Shown here: in pieces, positions 35,954 to 45,500 of the stretch
Layout of the letters: each line of letters begins with the position of its first letter
Numbering within the stretch: the first letter of the stretch is position 1
Source of the DNA: Gammaproteobacteria bacterium
Lineage (GTDB): Bacteria; Pseudomonadota; Gammaproteobacteria; JABCZS01
Reading direction: 5' to 3'
DNA: 64,000 nt
NCBI GenBank assembly: GCA_021773275.1
Contig: JAJFKJ010000063.1
Coordinates: 1 to 64,000 of the forward strand
The notes under the pieces: model-generated
Told to the model about the DNA's origin: nothing
Databases searched by the model: none
The model's input: only the letters and a program-made list of their open reading frames with translations
Made by a program: the position numbers and the translations under genes

Positions 35954-36907
35954 ATGACAGTAAAAATCGGGGTTGTGATGGACCCCATCCAAGATATCCA
36001 CGTTTATAAAGATAGCACACTTGCGATTATGTTGGCAGCGCAAGCTAGAGGTGCGCAACTATATTACATCTTGTCAGAAGGTTTACTGGTTGAGCAGGCC
36101 AAGGCAGCAGCCCATACACAGGCCATAACTGTTTTTGATGACGAAAAAAACTGGTTTGAATTAGGTGAGAAAAAATTACAAAATCTGGCAGAGCTCGACG
36201 TTATTTTAATGCGTAAAGATCCGCCATTTGACATGGATTATATTTATGCGACGTATATTTTAGAACAGGCAGAGCGCGAAGGTGTATTGATTGTTAATAA
36301 ACCTGCGAGCCTACGTTCTTACAATGAAAAGTTTTTTGTCACACAATTTCCTGAGTTTTGCCCTGCACACATCGTCACTGCCAACCATGACAGCATCAAA
36401 GCATTTGTTGCGCAGCACAAACGCTGTGTTTTAAAACCCTTAGATGGCATGGGTGGCGATCGCATCTTTTACGTTGATGAGCATGAGCGCAATATCAATG
36501 TAATCATTGAAACACTTACTGAACACGGAAAAACACCTTGCATGGTGCAAGCATTTATCCCTGAAATTACAAAGGGAGATAAACGCATATTGCTTGTTAA
36601 TGGCGAACCTATACCGCATGTTCTGGCACGGATACCGCATGAAGGTGACATTCGAGGCAATATGGCGGCAGGTGCATCAGTGCAGGTGCAAGCTATTAAT
36701 GCGCATGATTTAAAACTTGCAAAAACAGTGGGTGAAAAACTAAAAAATTTAGGTATTTATTTTGCCGGACTGGATGTTATTGGTGATTATTTAACCGAAA
36801 TTAATATTACTTGCCCGACCTGCATTCGCCAGATAGAAAGCGAAACAGACGTTAAAATTGCAGATTTGTTACTTGATACGATCGATAATCTTCTGCAGGA
36901 ACAGTAA
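35954..36907 (+). CDS. gshB: Glutathione synthetase
   Basis: A 317-residue ATP-grasp enzyme that joins gamma-glutamylcysteine and glycine. Seen are VVMDPIQDIHVYKDSTLAIM, MRKDPPFDMDYIYATYILE, KPLDGMGGDRIFYV, the QAFIPEITKGDKRILLVNGE block and the end EINITCPTCIRQIE. AAAGGTGAAAT precedes the ATG. The apbE start overlaps its stop. gshA is not in the window. Confidence 0.97.
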   Translation: MTVKIGVVMDPIQDIHVYKDSTLAIMLAAQARGAQLYYILSEGLLVEQAKAAAHTQAITVFDDEKNWFELGEKKLQNLAELDVILMRKDPPFDMDYIYATYILEQAEREGVLIVNKPASLRSYNEKFFVTQFPEFCPAHIVTANHDSIKAFVAQHKRCVLKPLDGMGGDRIFYVDEHERNINVIIETLTEHGKTPCMVQAFIPEITKGDKRILLVNGEPIPHVLARIPHEGDIRGNMAAGASVQVQAINAHDLKLAKTVGEKLKNLGIYFAGLDVIGDYLTEINITCPTCIRQIESETDVKIADLLLDTIDNLLQEQ

Positions 36908-37902
36908 TGAGATATTGCTGGCTTATATTATGTTGTTTGTTAATATCGTGTTCGCCACAGACTTCACAACAAGCAACGTTTTATGTTTTTGGCACGACGG
37001 TTAAAGTCATCTTGCCAGATACTGATAAAAAACAAGCAGCGCTTTTATTTACGCAAATTCAAAGCCAGCTTGTCTATATGCATCAGCGTTGGCATGCCTG
37101 GGAAGAAAGCGAGTTGACGCAGATCAATGCAGCTTGTACTACTGCGCAAGCCTTGCAAGTAACACCGCAAACCAAAGAACTGATTCTTATTTCACAAAAG
37201 TATGAACAACAGAGCATGGGTTATTTTAACCCAGCAATTGGTGGCTTGTTGGGTCAGTGGGGCTATTTATCAAATCATTACGATGAACAGCGAGATGTAC
37301 CCGAACAAGACATGATAGCAGCGCTTGTTATGGCGCAGCCCAGCATGCAAGATATTAGCATCTCCGGTGATACCTTAATATGCCACAATCCGCAGTTGCG
37401 CTTGGACTTTGGCGGTATTGCAAAAGGTTACGCTAGCAATATCATTATTGATTTTTTACGCTCCCAGAATATCCATAATGCCTTGGTAGATGCCGGTGGC
37501 GATGTGCAAACATTGGGGCAAAACAAGCACGCCCCCTGGACGGTTGCTGTTTATCTGCCTGGCAAGCAAAAACCTTTAACGGTGCTAGAGGTATCGAATG
37601 ATGAAAGCGTGTTCACTTCGGGTAGTTACGAGCGAGCGATTAACGATGAGCACCATCATCTGCTTAATCCCAAAACGGGTTATCCAGCTAAAGAATTTAT
37701 GTCAGTGACAATTATTGCCCATGATCCGGTGCTGGCGGATGCGGCAGCAACAGCGCTGTCAGTTTCCAAACAAAGCGATTGGCAAGTGGTGGCTGATAAT
37801 TTAGGGGTACAGGCAGCGATTTTGATAACTGTTAAGGGTGACATAATCATCACACCCGCGATGAAACAGTATATGAGTATGCCAGTACAAGCCTTGGACT
37901 AA
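36907..37902 (+). CDS. apbE: FAD:protein FMN transferase ApbE, lipoprotein
   Basis: A 331-residue exported lipoprotein (lipobox LISC, Cys15). The ApbE domain shows YFNPAIGGLLGQWG, LDFGGIAKGYASN, ALVDAGGDVQTLG and TSGSYERAINDEHHHLLNP, with the metal-binding Asp near the end (DPVLADAAATALSV). It attaches FMN to threonine of Rnf/Nqr-type proteins. It shares one base with gshB. None of its usual target genes is nearby. Confidence 0.93.
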   Translation: MRYCWLILCCLLISCSPQTSQQATFYVFGTTVKVILPDTDKKQAALLFTQIQSQLVYMHQRWHAWEESELTQINAACTTAQALQVTPQTKELILISQKYEQQSMGYFNPAIGGLLGQWGYLSNHYDEQRDVPEQDMIAALVMAQPSMQDISISGDTLICHNPQLRLDFGGIAKGYASNIIIDFLRSQNIHNALVDAGGDVQTLGQNKHAPWTVAVYLPGKQKPLTVLEVSNDESVFTSGSYERAINDEHHHLLNPKTGYPAKEFMSVTIIAHDPVLADAAATALSVSKQSDWQVVADNLGVQAAILITVKGDIIITPAMKQYMSMPVQALD

Positions 37903-37962
37903 ACCTAAAAACTACTTTATAATGTTCACCATTATGTCAATTAGCTCGAAAGGATGTGGGTT

Positions 37963-39669
37963 GTGCTTTTAAAAAAAATACAAGGAATGTGTTTAATCGT
38001 TCTGCTTTTGCCTGTGTTCGCCTATGCGGGGTTTCCAGGGGGTAGTATTTTACCGCCGTCTGTCTCTCCTGAGCGCCAAACGCCTGTGGTACCGCCACGC
38101 GATCAAGGCCTTTCGGAACCGGCCCCCGTGCTTGAGCCAAAAGATAGAGAGCGCCCAGAGCTTGACGCCGAAGCTAAAAAAATCCACTTTGATTTTGATA
38201 AATTAATTTTAGAAGGCGGGACAGCGTTTCAGTACGAGCAGTTATTACCCATCTTTGCAGATAAATTAGGCACCGATATAAGCCTAGAAGAGCTGCAGCT
38301 TATAGCGGAAGATATTGAGCGCGTCTATGTGCAAGAAGGCTACATTTTGACTCGCGTTATTATCCCGCCACAAGAAATTGATAAAAGTGGCGTTGTCACA
38401 TTGCAAATCATCGAAGGCTTTGTTGATGCAGTTGTGATCGATGGTGACACGAAAAATGTTCTAGGCGATATCGAAAGTTACATGAAGCCTGTTTTAGAAA
38501 GCGTGCCATTAAAAATTGATGTATTAGAGCGCGCTATCTTATTAGTCAACGACATGCCAGGTGTGGGCACCAAAGCAGTATTAACGCCGTCGGTTAATAC
38601 GCCGGGAGCAAGTACGCTAGTTATGGTTGTTGACCAAGACTTTTTCGAGGGCTCTTTGACTTGGGATAACCGTGGTACTAAATTCGTGGGCCCGAACCAA
38701 TTCAGTAACGTGCTGACATTGAATAATCTATTCAATTATGTTTCCAGTACAACTTTGGACTCTAAAGTTACTAGTACTACCAGTGAATTGCAGTCTTTTA
38801 GTCTGCGGCACACAGTTAATGTTTTTGAAAATGGTTCAACGTTTGAAGCCAGCTACACGCACAACCATGTGGAACCAGGTAATGACCTGTCGCCGCTTGA
38901 TGTGGATGGTACCAGTGGTACCATCGCCGGTATTTACCGTTACCCGATTATTCGTACACGTCGCACCAATCTTAGCGTTTATGGTACTTACGATTACTTA
39001 AACAGTGAAACAGATATCTTAAGTGAGTTGTTCACGCGTGACCGTATTGAGTCTATACGTGGTGGCTTGATCTTCGATGCCTTGGATAACTTTAATGGTA
39101 TCAACCTCCTTACAGTGGGTGCGGCACAGGGTGTGCAGTGGCTTTCAGCCGGCAACCAAAGAAGAGACCTGCGGTCTCGTGCAGATGGTACGAAAAACTA
39201 TACAAAGATAGATTCCACTTACACGCGCTTGCAATACCTGCCTGATCGTTGGTCGATATTTTATTCAATGACGGGTCAATATGCATTTAACGGTTTATTG
39301 TCTGCAGAAGAGTTTGGCTATGGTGGTGAGCAATTTGGTTCTGCATACGATTCTTCTGAGATTGTGGGTGACTGTGGTTTTGCCGCGAAAATAGAGTTGC
39401 GATACGACTCTGATCAAGTAAACAACTTCTTGCGCTCTGTGCAATACTACGCCTCTTATGATGGTGGTGTCGTTTGGGATAAGCATCTTTCAGCAAGCGA
39501 AGGCGGTAAGCAAAGCGGTACATCTGCAGCAGCGGGTATACGTTTGGGTATTGTGGACCGTGTGAATGGGCATGTTGAAATTGCTAAGCCGCTTACGCGC
39601 AAAGTAGCTGCCTACGATAATAAAGATTTACGCTGGTTTTTTGGTATTTCAGTTGATTTGGGTAGATAA
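37963..39669 (+). CDS. TpsB-type (ShlB/FhaC) outer-membrane secretion pore
   Basis: A roughly 568-residue Omp85-superfamily protein. The signal peptide (LIVLLLPVFAYA) is followed by a Pro-rich stretch, two POTRA domains (IERVYVQEGYILTRVIIPPQ and VTLQIIEGFVDAVVI are typical of POTRA1; LEDIESYMKPVLE-like helix and LNDMPGVGTKAVL-like strand of POTRA2), then a 16-strand-type barrel ending ISVDLGR. GTG at 37963 has AAAGGA eight bases upstream; ATG at 37954 is too close to it. Such pores export one large TpsA protein, but none is seen beside it. tonB follows two bases after the stop. Confidence 0.85.
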   Translation: MLLKKIQGMCLIVLLLPVFAYAGFPGGSILPPSVSPERQTPVVPPRDQGLSEPAPVLEPKDRERPELDAEAKKIHFDFDKLILEGGTAFQYEQLLPIFADKLGTDISLEELQLIAEDIERVYVQEGYILTRVIIPPQEIDKSGVVTLQIIEGFVDAVVIDGDTKNVLGDIESYMKPVLESVPLKIDVLERAILLVNDMPGVGTKAVLTPSVNTPGASTLVMVVDQDFFEGSLTWDNRGTKFVGPNQFSNVLTLNNLFNYVSSTTLDSKVTSTTSELQSFSLRHTVNVFENGSTFEASYTHNHVEPGNDLSPLDVDGTSGTIAGIYRYPIIRTRRTNLSVYGTYDYLNSETDILSELFTRDRIESIRGGLIFDALDNFNGINLLTVGAAQGVQWLSAGNQRRDLRSRADGTKNYTKIDSTYTRLQYLPDRWSIFYSMTGQYAFNGLLSAEEFGYGGEQFGSAYDSSEIVGDCGFAAKIELRYDSDQVNNFLRSVQYYASYDGGVVWDKHLSASEGGKQSGTSAAAGIRLGIVDRVNGHVEIAKPLTRKVAAYDNKDLRWFFGISVDLGR

Positions 39670-39671
39670 AG

Positions 39672-40361
39672 TTGTTGCTACGTTTGCCGCTTAGTATGGC
39701 ATTTTCTTTTGCGGTGCATGGTTTGCTGATTTTTGGCATACTGCGCACCATGCCATTGCTATTGGAACATGCGCCTAATTATAAAGTCTTAGATATTACC
39801 TTAAGCCAAGCATCTGCTCAGCTTTCACCTGAACAAGCTTATTTAAAATCAGAACAAGCCCAGCTTGGTGTGCTAAGCCTTGAGCCAGAGCGTGAGTCAG
39901 GCAGTTTCGCAGAAGAAGGCGCGGCAGTCTTATCCAGCAATAATCAAAGCAATGCGCAATACACGGTGCCCATTGGGTTTCGTGATAATGAGTTGTGGCT
40001 CAAATACAATAACAGTTCTGTAAAAAAGCGCACGGTATCAGCCGCGAGCCATGAGGCTAAAGATGCGGCTTACTTGGCGCAATGGCGTGAAAAAATTGAG
40101 CGTGTCGGTACACAACAATACCAACAAAGCATAAGCAACAAGCTTGCCGGGGGTGATTTGTTGATGTTAGTAGCGATCGATCGTGCAGGTAACTTATTAG
40201 AGATACAGATACGTCGCTCTTCTGGGAACCCCGAGTTAGATGCCCTCGCGGTTGCGATCGTGCATGATGCAGCCCCTTTCGCAACATTACCAGAAGCCAT
40301 GCAACAAGATACCGAAGTGCTAGAGATCATACGCACTTGGAGATTTCGCGCGGGATCTTAA
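39672..40361 (+). CDS. TonB-family energy transducer protein
   Basis: A 229-residue protein with an N-terminal helix (SMAFSFAVHGLLIFGIL, containing the conserved SxxxH-type His) and a C-terminal TonB domain (LLMLVAIDRAGNLLEIQIRR, SSGNPELDALAVAIVHDAAPF, ending IIRTWRFR). The TTG start is supported by the family N-terminus; ATG at 39696 is an alternative. The order gshB ... tonB-yqgE-yqgF-pyrB equals that of the Pseudomonas aeruginosa tonB3 locus, whose TonB3 affects twitching. No exbBD genes are adjacent. Confidence 0.85.
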   Translation: MLLRLPLSMAFSFAVHGLLIFGILRTMPLLLEHAPNYKVLDITLSQASAQLSPEQAYLKSEQAQLGVLSLEPERESGSFAEEGAAVLSSNNQSNAQYTVPIGFRDNELWLKYNNSSVKKRTVSAASHEAKDAAYLAQWREKIERVGTQQYQQSISNKLAGGDLLMLVAIDRAGNLLEIQIRRSSGNPELDALAVAIVHDAAPFATLPEAMQQDTEVLEIIRTWRFRAGS

Positions 40362-40416
40362 TAATTCCTTAATAAAACACTTGTGCTTTACCGCAAAAAC
40401 CGAGATACTAGCAGTT

Positions 40417-40986
40417 ATGAAGACAGCCGTAAATTTAAGTAACCAATTTCTCATTGCCATGCCAGGCATGGACGATAAACGTTTTGAGCGTAGTGTTATC
40501 CTAGTTTGTGAACACAGTAAAGATGGTGCCCTTGGGGTTGTCATCAATAGTCCCATTGAGGTTACCTTTGCTGATTTATTAGGTCATCTGGGGCATTTAG
40601 GTACCAAGACCGAATCGTTCACCCTCAGCCAACAACTGCTATGGGGTGGCCCTGCAGAACGTGATCGTGGTTTTGTGCTACATCAACAAAAAGGTGATTG
40701 GAGTTCGACATTCGCCGTTAATGAAACGCTTTTTGTCACTACCTCACAAGATATATTGGCTTCCATTGCTAATAAAGAAGGGCCTAAAGATGCATGCATC
40801 GCATTTGGTTGTGCACGCTGGTACCGCGGTCAATTGGAGGAAGAATTGGCAGATAATATTTGGTTAACGATGCCAATGACAGACACCATCCTATTTGACT
40901 GCCCTTTCAGTGAGCGTTGGCTTAGCACCGCAGCACTGATGGGTATAGACTTTAACTTGATGCCATATGAAATGGGACACGCCTAA
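40417..40986 (+). CDS. yqgE: YqgE/AlgH family protein (UPF0301)
   Basis: A 189-residue member: NQFLIAMPGMDDKRFERSVI at the start, CEHSKDGALGVVINSPIEVT, LLWGGPAERDRGFVLHQ and IAFGCARWYRGQLEEEL. The start at ATG 40417 gives the family N-terminus. Its molecular role is not settled; in Pseudomonas, AlgH influences alginate control. Paired with ruvX as in most gammaproteobacteria. Confidence 0.95.
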   Translation: MKTAVNLSNQFLIAMPGMDDKRFERSVILVCEHSKDGALGVVINSPIEVTFADLLGHLGHLGTKTESFTLSQQLLWGGPAERDRGFVLHQQKGDWSSTFAVNETLFVTTSQDILASIANKEGPKDACIAFGCARWYRGQLEEELADNIWLTMPMTDTILFDCPFSERWLSTAALMGIDFNLMPYEMGHA

Positions 40987-40990
40987 CAAC

Positions 40991-41407
40991 ATGCCGGAAG
41001 GCATCGTACTTGCCTTTGATTTTGGCATGAAACGCATTGGTGTTGCGGTTGGCCAAACAGTCACCAAAACAGCAAATGCCTATGGCATGTTAAAAGCCGA
41101 GCAAGGCCAACCAAACTGGCAAGCACTACAAAAAATAATCGATGAATGGAATCCCATTGCCCTGATAGTGGGTATGCCGCTGAATATGGATGGCAGCGAA
41201 CAGCCGATCACTAAAAAAGCTAAAGCCTTTGCTGAGGCTATAGAAGAGCATACCAAGCTGCCAGTCTACGCCATAGACGAACGTTTAACGACTGTCGAAG
41301 CGCGTGATCGCATCTTTGAACAAGAAGGCTATAAGGGCTTACAAAAAGCCTCTGTCGATGCCATGGCCGCGAAGATCATGCTTGAAGCATGGTTGCATGC
41401 ATTGTAA
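40991..41407 (+). CDS. ruvX: Putative pre-16S rRNA nuclease YqgF / RuvX
   Basis: A 138-residue RNase H-fold protein. The catalytic Asp is in LAFDFGMKRIGVAVGQ; VGMPLNMDGSEQP, DERLTTVEARD and the last acidic residue in SVDAMAAKIMLEAW are conserved. It processes the 5' end of 16S rRNA. I choose ATG 40991 because MPEGIVLAFDFG matches the family start; ATG 40967 overlaps yqgE. Confidence 0.93.
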   Translation: MPEGIVLAFDFGMKRIGVAVGQTVTKTANAYGMLKAEQGQPNWQALQKIIDEWNPIALIVGMPLNMDGSEQPITKKAKAFAEAIEEHTKLPVYAIDERLTTVEARDRIFEQEGYKGLQKASVDAMAAKIMLEAWLHAL

Positions 41408-41450
41408 TATTATCCCCTCTCTCGGCTCGCTGTAGGGTACACGCGGCTGA

Positions 41451-41492
41451 TTTTTTGCACGCCTCGCGGGGCTCGTTACCGCGTGCAAAAAA
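41451..41492. repeat. Perfect 12-base inverted repeat between ruvX and pyrB
   Basis: TTTTTTGCACGC (41451-41462) and its complement (41481-41492) flank an 18-base GC-rich spacer. An imperfect outer pairing (GGGTACACGCGG with CCACGTATACC) extends it. The T-run precedes the stem, so it is not an intrinsic terminator. It may be a repeat or part of a pyrB leader structure. Confidence 0.65.
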
Positions 41493-41587
41493 CATCCACG
41501 TATACCACGACGCGCTCGCCTTGGCCCACGGGTCGTAGGCTGTCATTGTGTAACAATGCTTTTAGGCTGTGTGATATAATATTAGTA

Positions 41588-42514
41588 ATGAAACACCTAC
41601 TAACCATCGACCGCCTCGGTGTAGACGAGATAACAGCCATCTTAGATATGGCAGAGAGCTTTATTCAGCCTGATGGCCGCATTCAAGCGATTCAGCCGGT
41701 ATTAGCGGGCAAAACGGTGGCTAACCTATTTTTTGAACCCAGCACCCGCACACGCACAACCTTTGAGCTCGCTGCCAAAAAGCTGGGTGCTACGGTCGTT
41801 AACCTCAATATTGAGATGTCATCGACCAAAAAACGTGAGACGATTAAAGACACTTTTTTAACCATGTTATCCATGCAATGCGATGCCATTGTGATTCGCC
41901 ACCCCGAGGCAGGCACGGCAGAATATCTGGCGCAGCTTACCGATGGTGTATCGGTGATTAATGCCGGTGACGGTGCACATGCACACCCCACACAGGCTCT
42001 GCTCGACTTACTTACCATCCGCCGCAATAAAGGTGAATTTTCGAAGCTCTCGGTCGCCATTGTTGGTGATATTTTACACTCGCGTGTAGCACGCTCACAA
42101 CTGGCCGCTTTAAAAGCCGTGGGGGTGAAAGACATTCGCATTATCGCGCCACCTTTCTTATTGCCAGAAGATGCTGAGCAGATGGGCGCAACAATTTACG
42201 ATGATTTAAACACAGGTGTAAAAGATGTCGATGTGATTATTACCTTGCGCTTGCAATACGAACGCATGGAACAAGGTTTAATTAAAGATGAGCAGGAATA
42301 TTTTCAGCAATTTGGCATCAAGCAAGAAACTTTAAAGTTTGCTAAGCCGGATGCCATTGTCATGCACCCTGGGCCGATCAATCGTGAAGTTGAAATTGCC
42401 AGTGAAGTAGCCGACGGTGCACAGTCTTTAATTTTACAGCAAGTTACGAACGGCCTCGCGGTCCGGATGGCCGTGATGCAGATCCTAATAGGCCAGCAAC
42501 CGCTTCCCGCATGA
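41588..42514 (+). CDS. pyrB: Aspartate carbamoyltransferase catalytic subunit
   Basis: A 308-residue enzyme that commits to pyrimidine synthesis. Carbamoyl-phosphate motif FFEPSTRTRTTFELAAKKLG, MSSTKKRETIKDT, HPTQALLDL and the C-terminal VMHPGPINREVEI are present. ATG 41588 gives the family start. It is like the Pseudomonas class in placement after yqgF, but no pyrC-like or pyrI gene follows; instead the next gene is convergent and overlaps by 71 bases. Confidence 0.96.
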   Translation: MKHLLTIDRLGVDEITAILDMAESFIQPDGRIQAIQPVLAGKTVANLFFEPSTRTRTTFELAAKKLGATVVNLNIEMSSTKKRETIKDTFLTMLSMQCDAIVIRHPEAGTAEYLAQLTDGVSVINAGDGAHAHPTQALLDLLTIRRNKGEFSKLSVAIVGDILHSRVARSQLAALKAVGVKDIRIIAPPFLLPEDAEQMGATIYDDLNTGVKDVDVIITLRLQYERMEQGLIKDEQEYFQQFGIKQETLKFAKPDAIVMHPGPINREVEIASEVADGAQSLILQQVTNGLAVRMAVMQILIGQQPLPA

Positions 42515-45500
42515 TTTTTAAATCGACATCATCAGGTTGCTGAGTTCTGGGCAGTGTGAGGTAGGTTCGCTCTGTCGCAGAGGCTTTATTTTTGTCTGGG
42601 TACCAGTGTTCCAGCACTTTTTTAAGCTGTGTATTTATAGATGGGTAAAAATCAGGGTCGGCATCTGGGCGGGTGCTTGATAAAATAAGTACCGCGTAAT
42701 CTAAGATATCAATCTTCTCAGATAGTGTGGTGGGCTTAATTCGATCGCAGTAATCAAAATTAGCTTTGAATTCATCATAAAAAAAAGTGTGTTTCTTGAT
42801 ATGTTTTTTAGTATGGACTATTGGGCATTTATATATAGATTGTAGCTGAATTATATGAGCGCCCAAGCACATATGTAGATCTAAAGCTGGACCTGGGTTG
42901 TTAGAGAGAGTATGACTTAAAGTTTTGGCAACGGTGTTCTCTGGTAGGGGTATTTGTCCAGCCGTATCTCTACCATCCTTTTTGCGTTCATTGGAAGACA
43001 TTTCAAGGTCATATTTATTATTTTTTAGCCAGCTATAAATATTTTTAAAACAAATAAGGTATTCCTGGTTTTTCGCAAAATACAAACCATGCTTGTCCTG
43101 AGGAAGCATTCCAATAAAATTGTGATAAGCATTAGCGTGCTTCTCTAGTATGAGATATTGCTCTTTAAATGGCTTTTCAGCAAATAATTTATCTCTTGTA
43201 ATTAAACGCCCTGCAAGAGTGTCAATAACGATTTCAATAGCGGCATCATGCAAGAATCTGTCATCAACTGACATCGGGTCAAGCGGGAAAAGAGGGGAAA
43301 TTTCTGTTAATATGGTCATGTTGTCTAGTCGTTGCTCATGCTCATCAAGCCCTTTAATGCGTATGCCATCAAGGCTGACCAAGTTCTTGTACACAAGAGC
43401 AAGGCGAGTATCAAGTGTGTCTTGGAATTCACAGCTTATGTACTGATCTGTAATTTCCCTTATAAACTCATGAATATTAGTTTTGTTTTCCAGATCGCCT
43501 GGTTTTTTAAAATACTTATTGTAAATAGCTATAATAGGTTTATATCCAGGCATGACTTCGTCTGGAAGGTTTTGTACTTCTGCTGCTGCTTCTAGAAATT
43601 TTTCCGGACCAGGCTCGGGTGGTTCGCCAGCCATTAGAAATTTTTGAAGGTCTCTAGCCTCTACTTCGTTTGCAAGGAGTGGTGTTTCATGCTTAGGCTC
43701 AGGTTCATCTTCGGATTTACGTAGCTCATTTAGAGCCAAGATCATTTCCCTGGAGCTGGTTTTTTTACCTGTGTCTAGGTGCTTTCGAAAGGCGGAAATA
43801 ATACACTCGAGAACATCTTTTGGGTTTTCATTTATGGATTGAAACATCATATTGTTTTTAATAAAATCTAGCGTGTCTTCAACGCGTTTCCCATAAGTTT
43901 TTTTGGTGTTGAAAAGAGGAAGCAGCTTTAAAAGAACACCTTGTTTTTTATTGTGGTCTTTTATTTGGCTAATCTCATAAAAGAGGTTATTTATGGTCTC
44001 TTTTGTGTTTGTTGCAAATGCTTTCTGCACGGCTTCGTTGGTGGAAAGCTCAAAAATAATTCTCTCAGGGTCGTCATGCTCAGAGAGTAAAGATTTTATA
44101 ATATTCTCTTTTCTGGGCTCTTTGCCCGTCATTTCTTTAAGCGCCGCGCTAAGCTCGTTAACACTAAAATTGTCATTTTTCTGTTGCCTGGGCGCTGCCT
44201 TTTTCTTCTTCTTTTGCTTCCCTTTTTTTGCAGATTCGTCGGATGATTTTGGGTCGCCATTTACAGTTGATGAGCCGCTTCCTGAGTCAGATGTATTGTC
44301 ACTGCTGCTGCCTTCATTTTCATCAGGTTTTTTTGTTTCTTTGTTGTTTTTTCTTGCAATGATTGCTTCGTTACTGACAATTTGAGCCATGGTCTTACTT
44401 CGATGTTCAGCTTGGGCTTCTTTTACATCTCTGAGTTTGCAATTAAATGATTGAATGGCATTTAGCTTTTCAGCAACAGGCAGCGCATCGTCGTCGAATG
44501 CAATCGTGTACGCATCTACTTGTGATAAATCAAGTTGCTGTTTCAAGACAGGCTTGTTTTCCTTTGTGTGTTTTTCAAGTGAAACCTTGGCCTCTAATAA
44601 AAATGGTATTCCTGCAGTATCTGAAAGTTTTCTCAGCATGCCGTGTTCGTATTTTATTTTAGGGATTTCTTCCCCTGCCAACTTGATCTCAACTTCAAGC
44701 TGTTTTTCCTGCGCTTCAAGCTTCTTCTGTTCCTCTAGTTTCTTCTGCTCTTCTAGTTTTTCCTGCCTTTTCTGCTCTTCTAACTTTTCTTTTTCTTTCA
44801 GAACCCTACTTATTGTCTTATTTGCAGATGCCTCTACAAACTTCATGTATTCTTCAGGAGCAGGTATTTTTTTATCGTCGGCATACTGCTGCAACCATTC
44901 AAGACATGAGGCTTTAAGGTTCTCATGTGCTGGGTGGTTCATTAGTTGTAGAATGCTGCGCGCAATGCCTTCATCAAGTTGTTTTCCGTATAATAAAGGT
45001 TTGTAAAATGATTTTAAAATATAAGCAAGGTTTGATAAAATTTTAGAGCCTTGAAAATCAACCTTTTGTTTTTGTGGGCGTGCGTTTCCAGCGGCGGCGC
45101 TATTTTTGCTCCTCAGATATGCCACGCTGAGGGTCTTGTATTTTTCAACGTAAGCTTCCATACCATCGACTTCGATGATGCCCAGGTGAACGAATCTTGT
45201 AAATTTTATTTTTGTATCGTCGCTTCCCTGTAGAGCGCCCTCTAAGTCAGTGAAAGCATGAAAATTGGTAGTAAGCGCTTGAGGGTGGTAAGCGGTATAA
45301 AGGCTGATATCAAGGTTGTCTATGTTTGCCGCTCTAAAGTTTTGGCAGAAATCAAACCCTTTTGTGAATAGTAGTGTTCTTTGCGGCGGAGATAGATTTT
45401 CTAATATTGCTCTCGCATTTACCAGATCAAGGGGGCCAATTGCTTGCGCATCACTGGGTAGTATGACCAAATCAGTGTCTGCGACCGTAGGCACGGTTTC

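Noticed and set aside
41451-41492. Intrinsic terminator of ruvX
   Set aside because: The T-run precedes the stem and A's follow it on both strands, so the fold cannot act as an intrinsic terminator.
43993-45006. Plus-strand frames rich in Ser, Phe and Cys opposite the 1101-residue gene
   Set aside because: They are the complement of the Lys/Glu-rich coiled coil and low-complexity part; no ribosome sites or family motifs.
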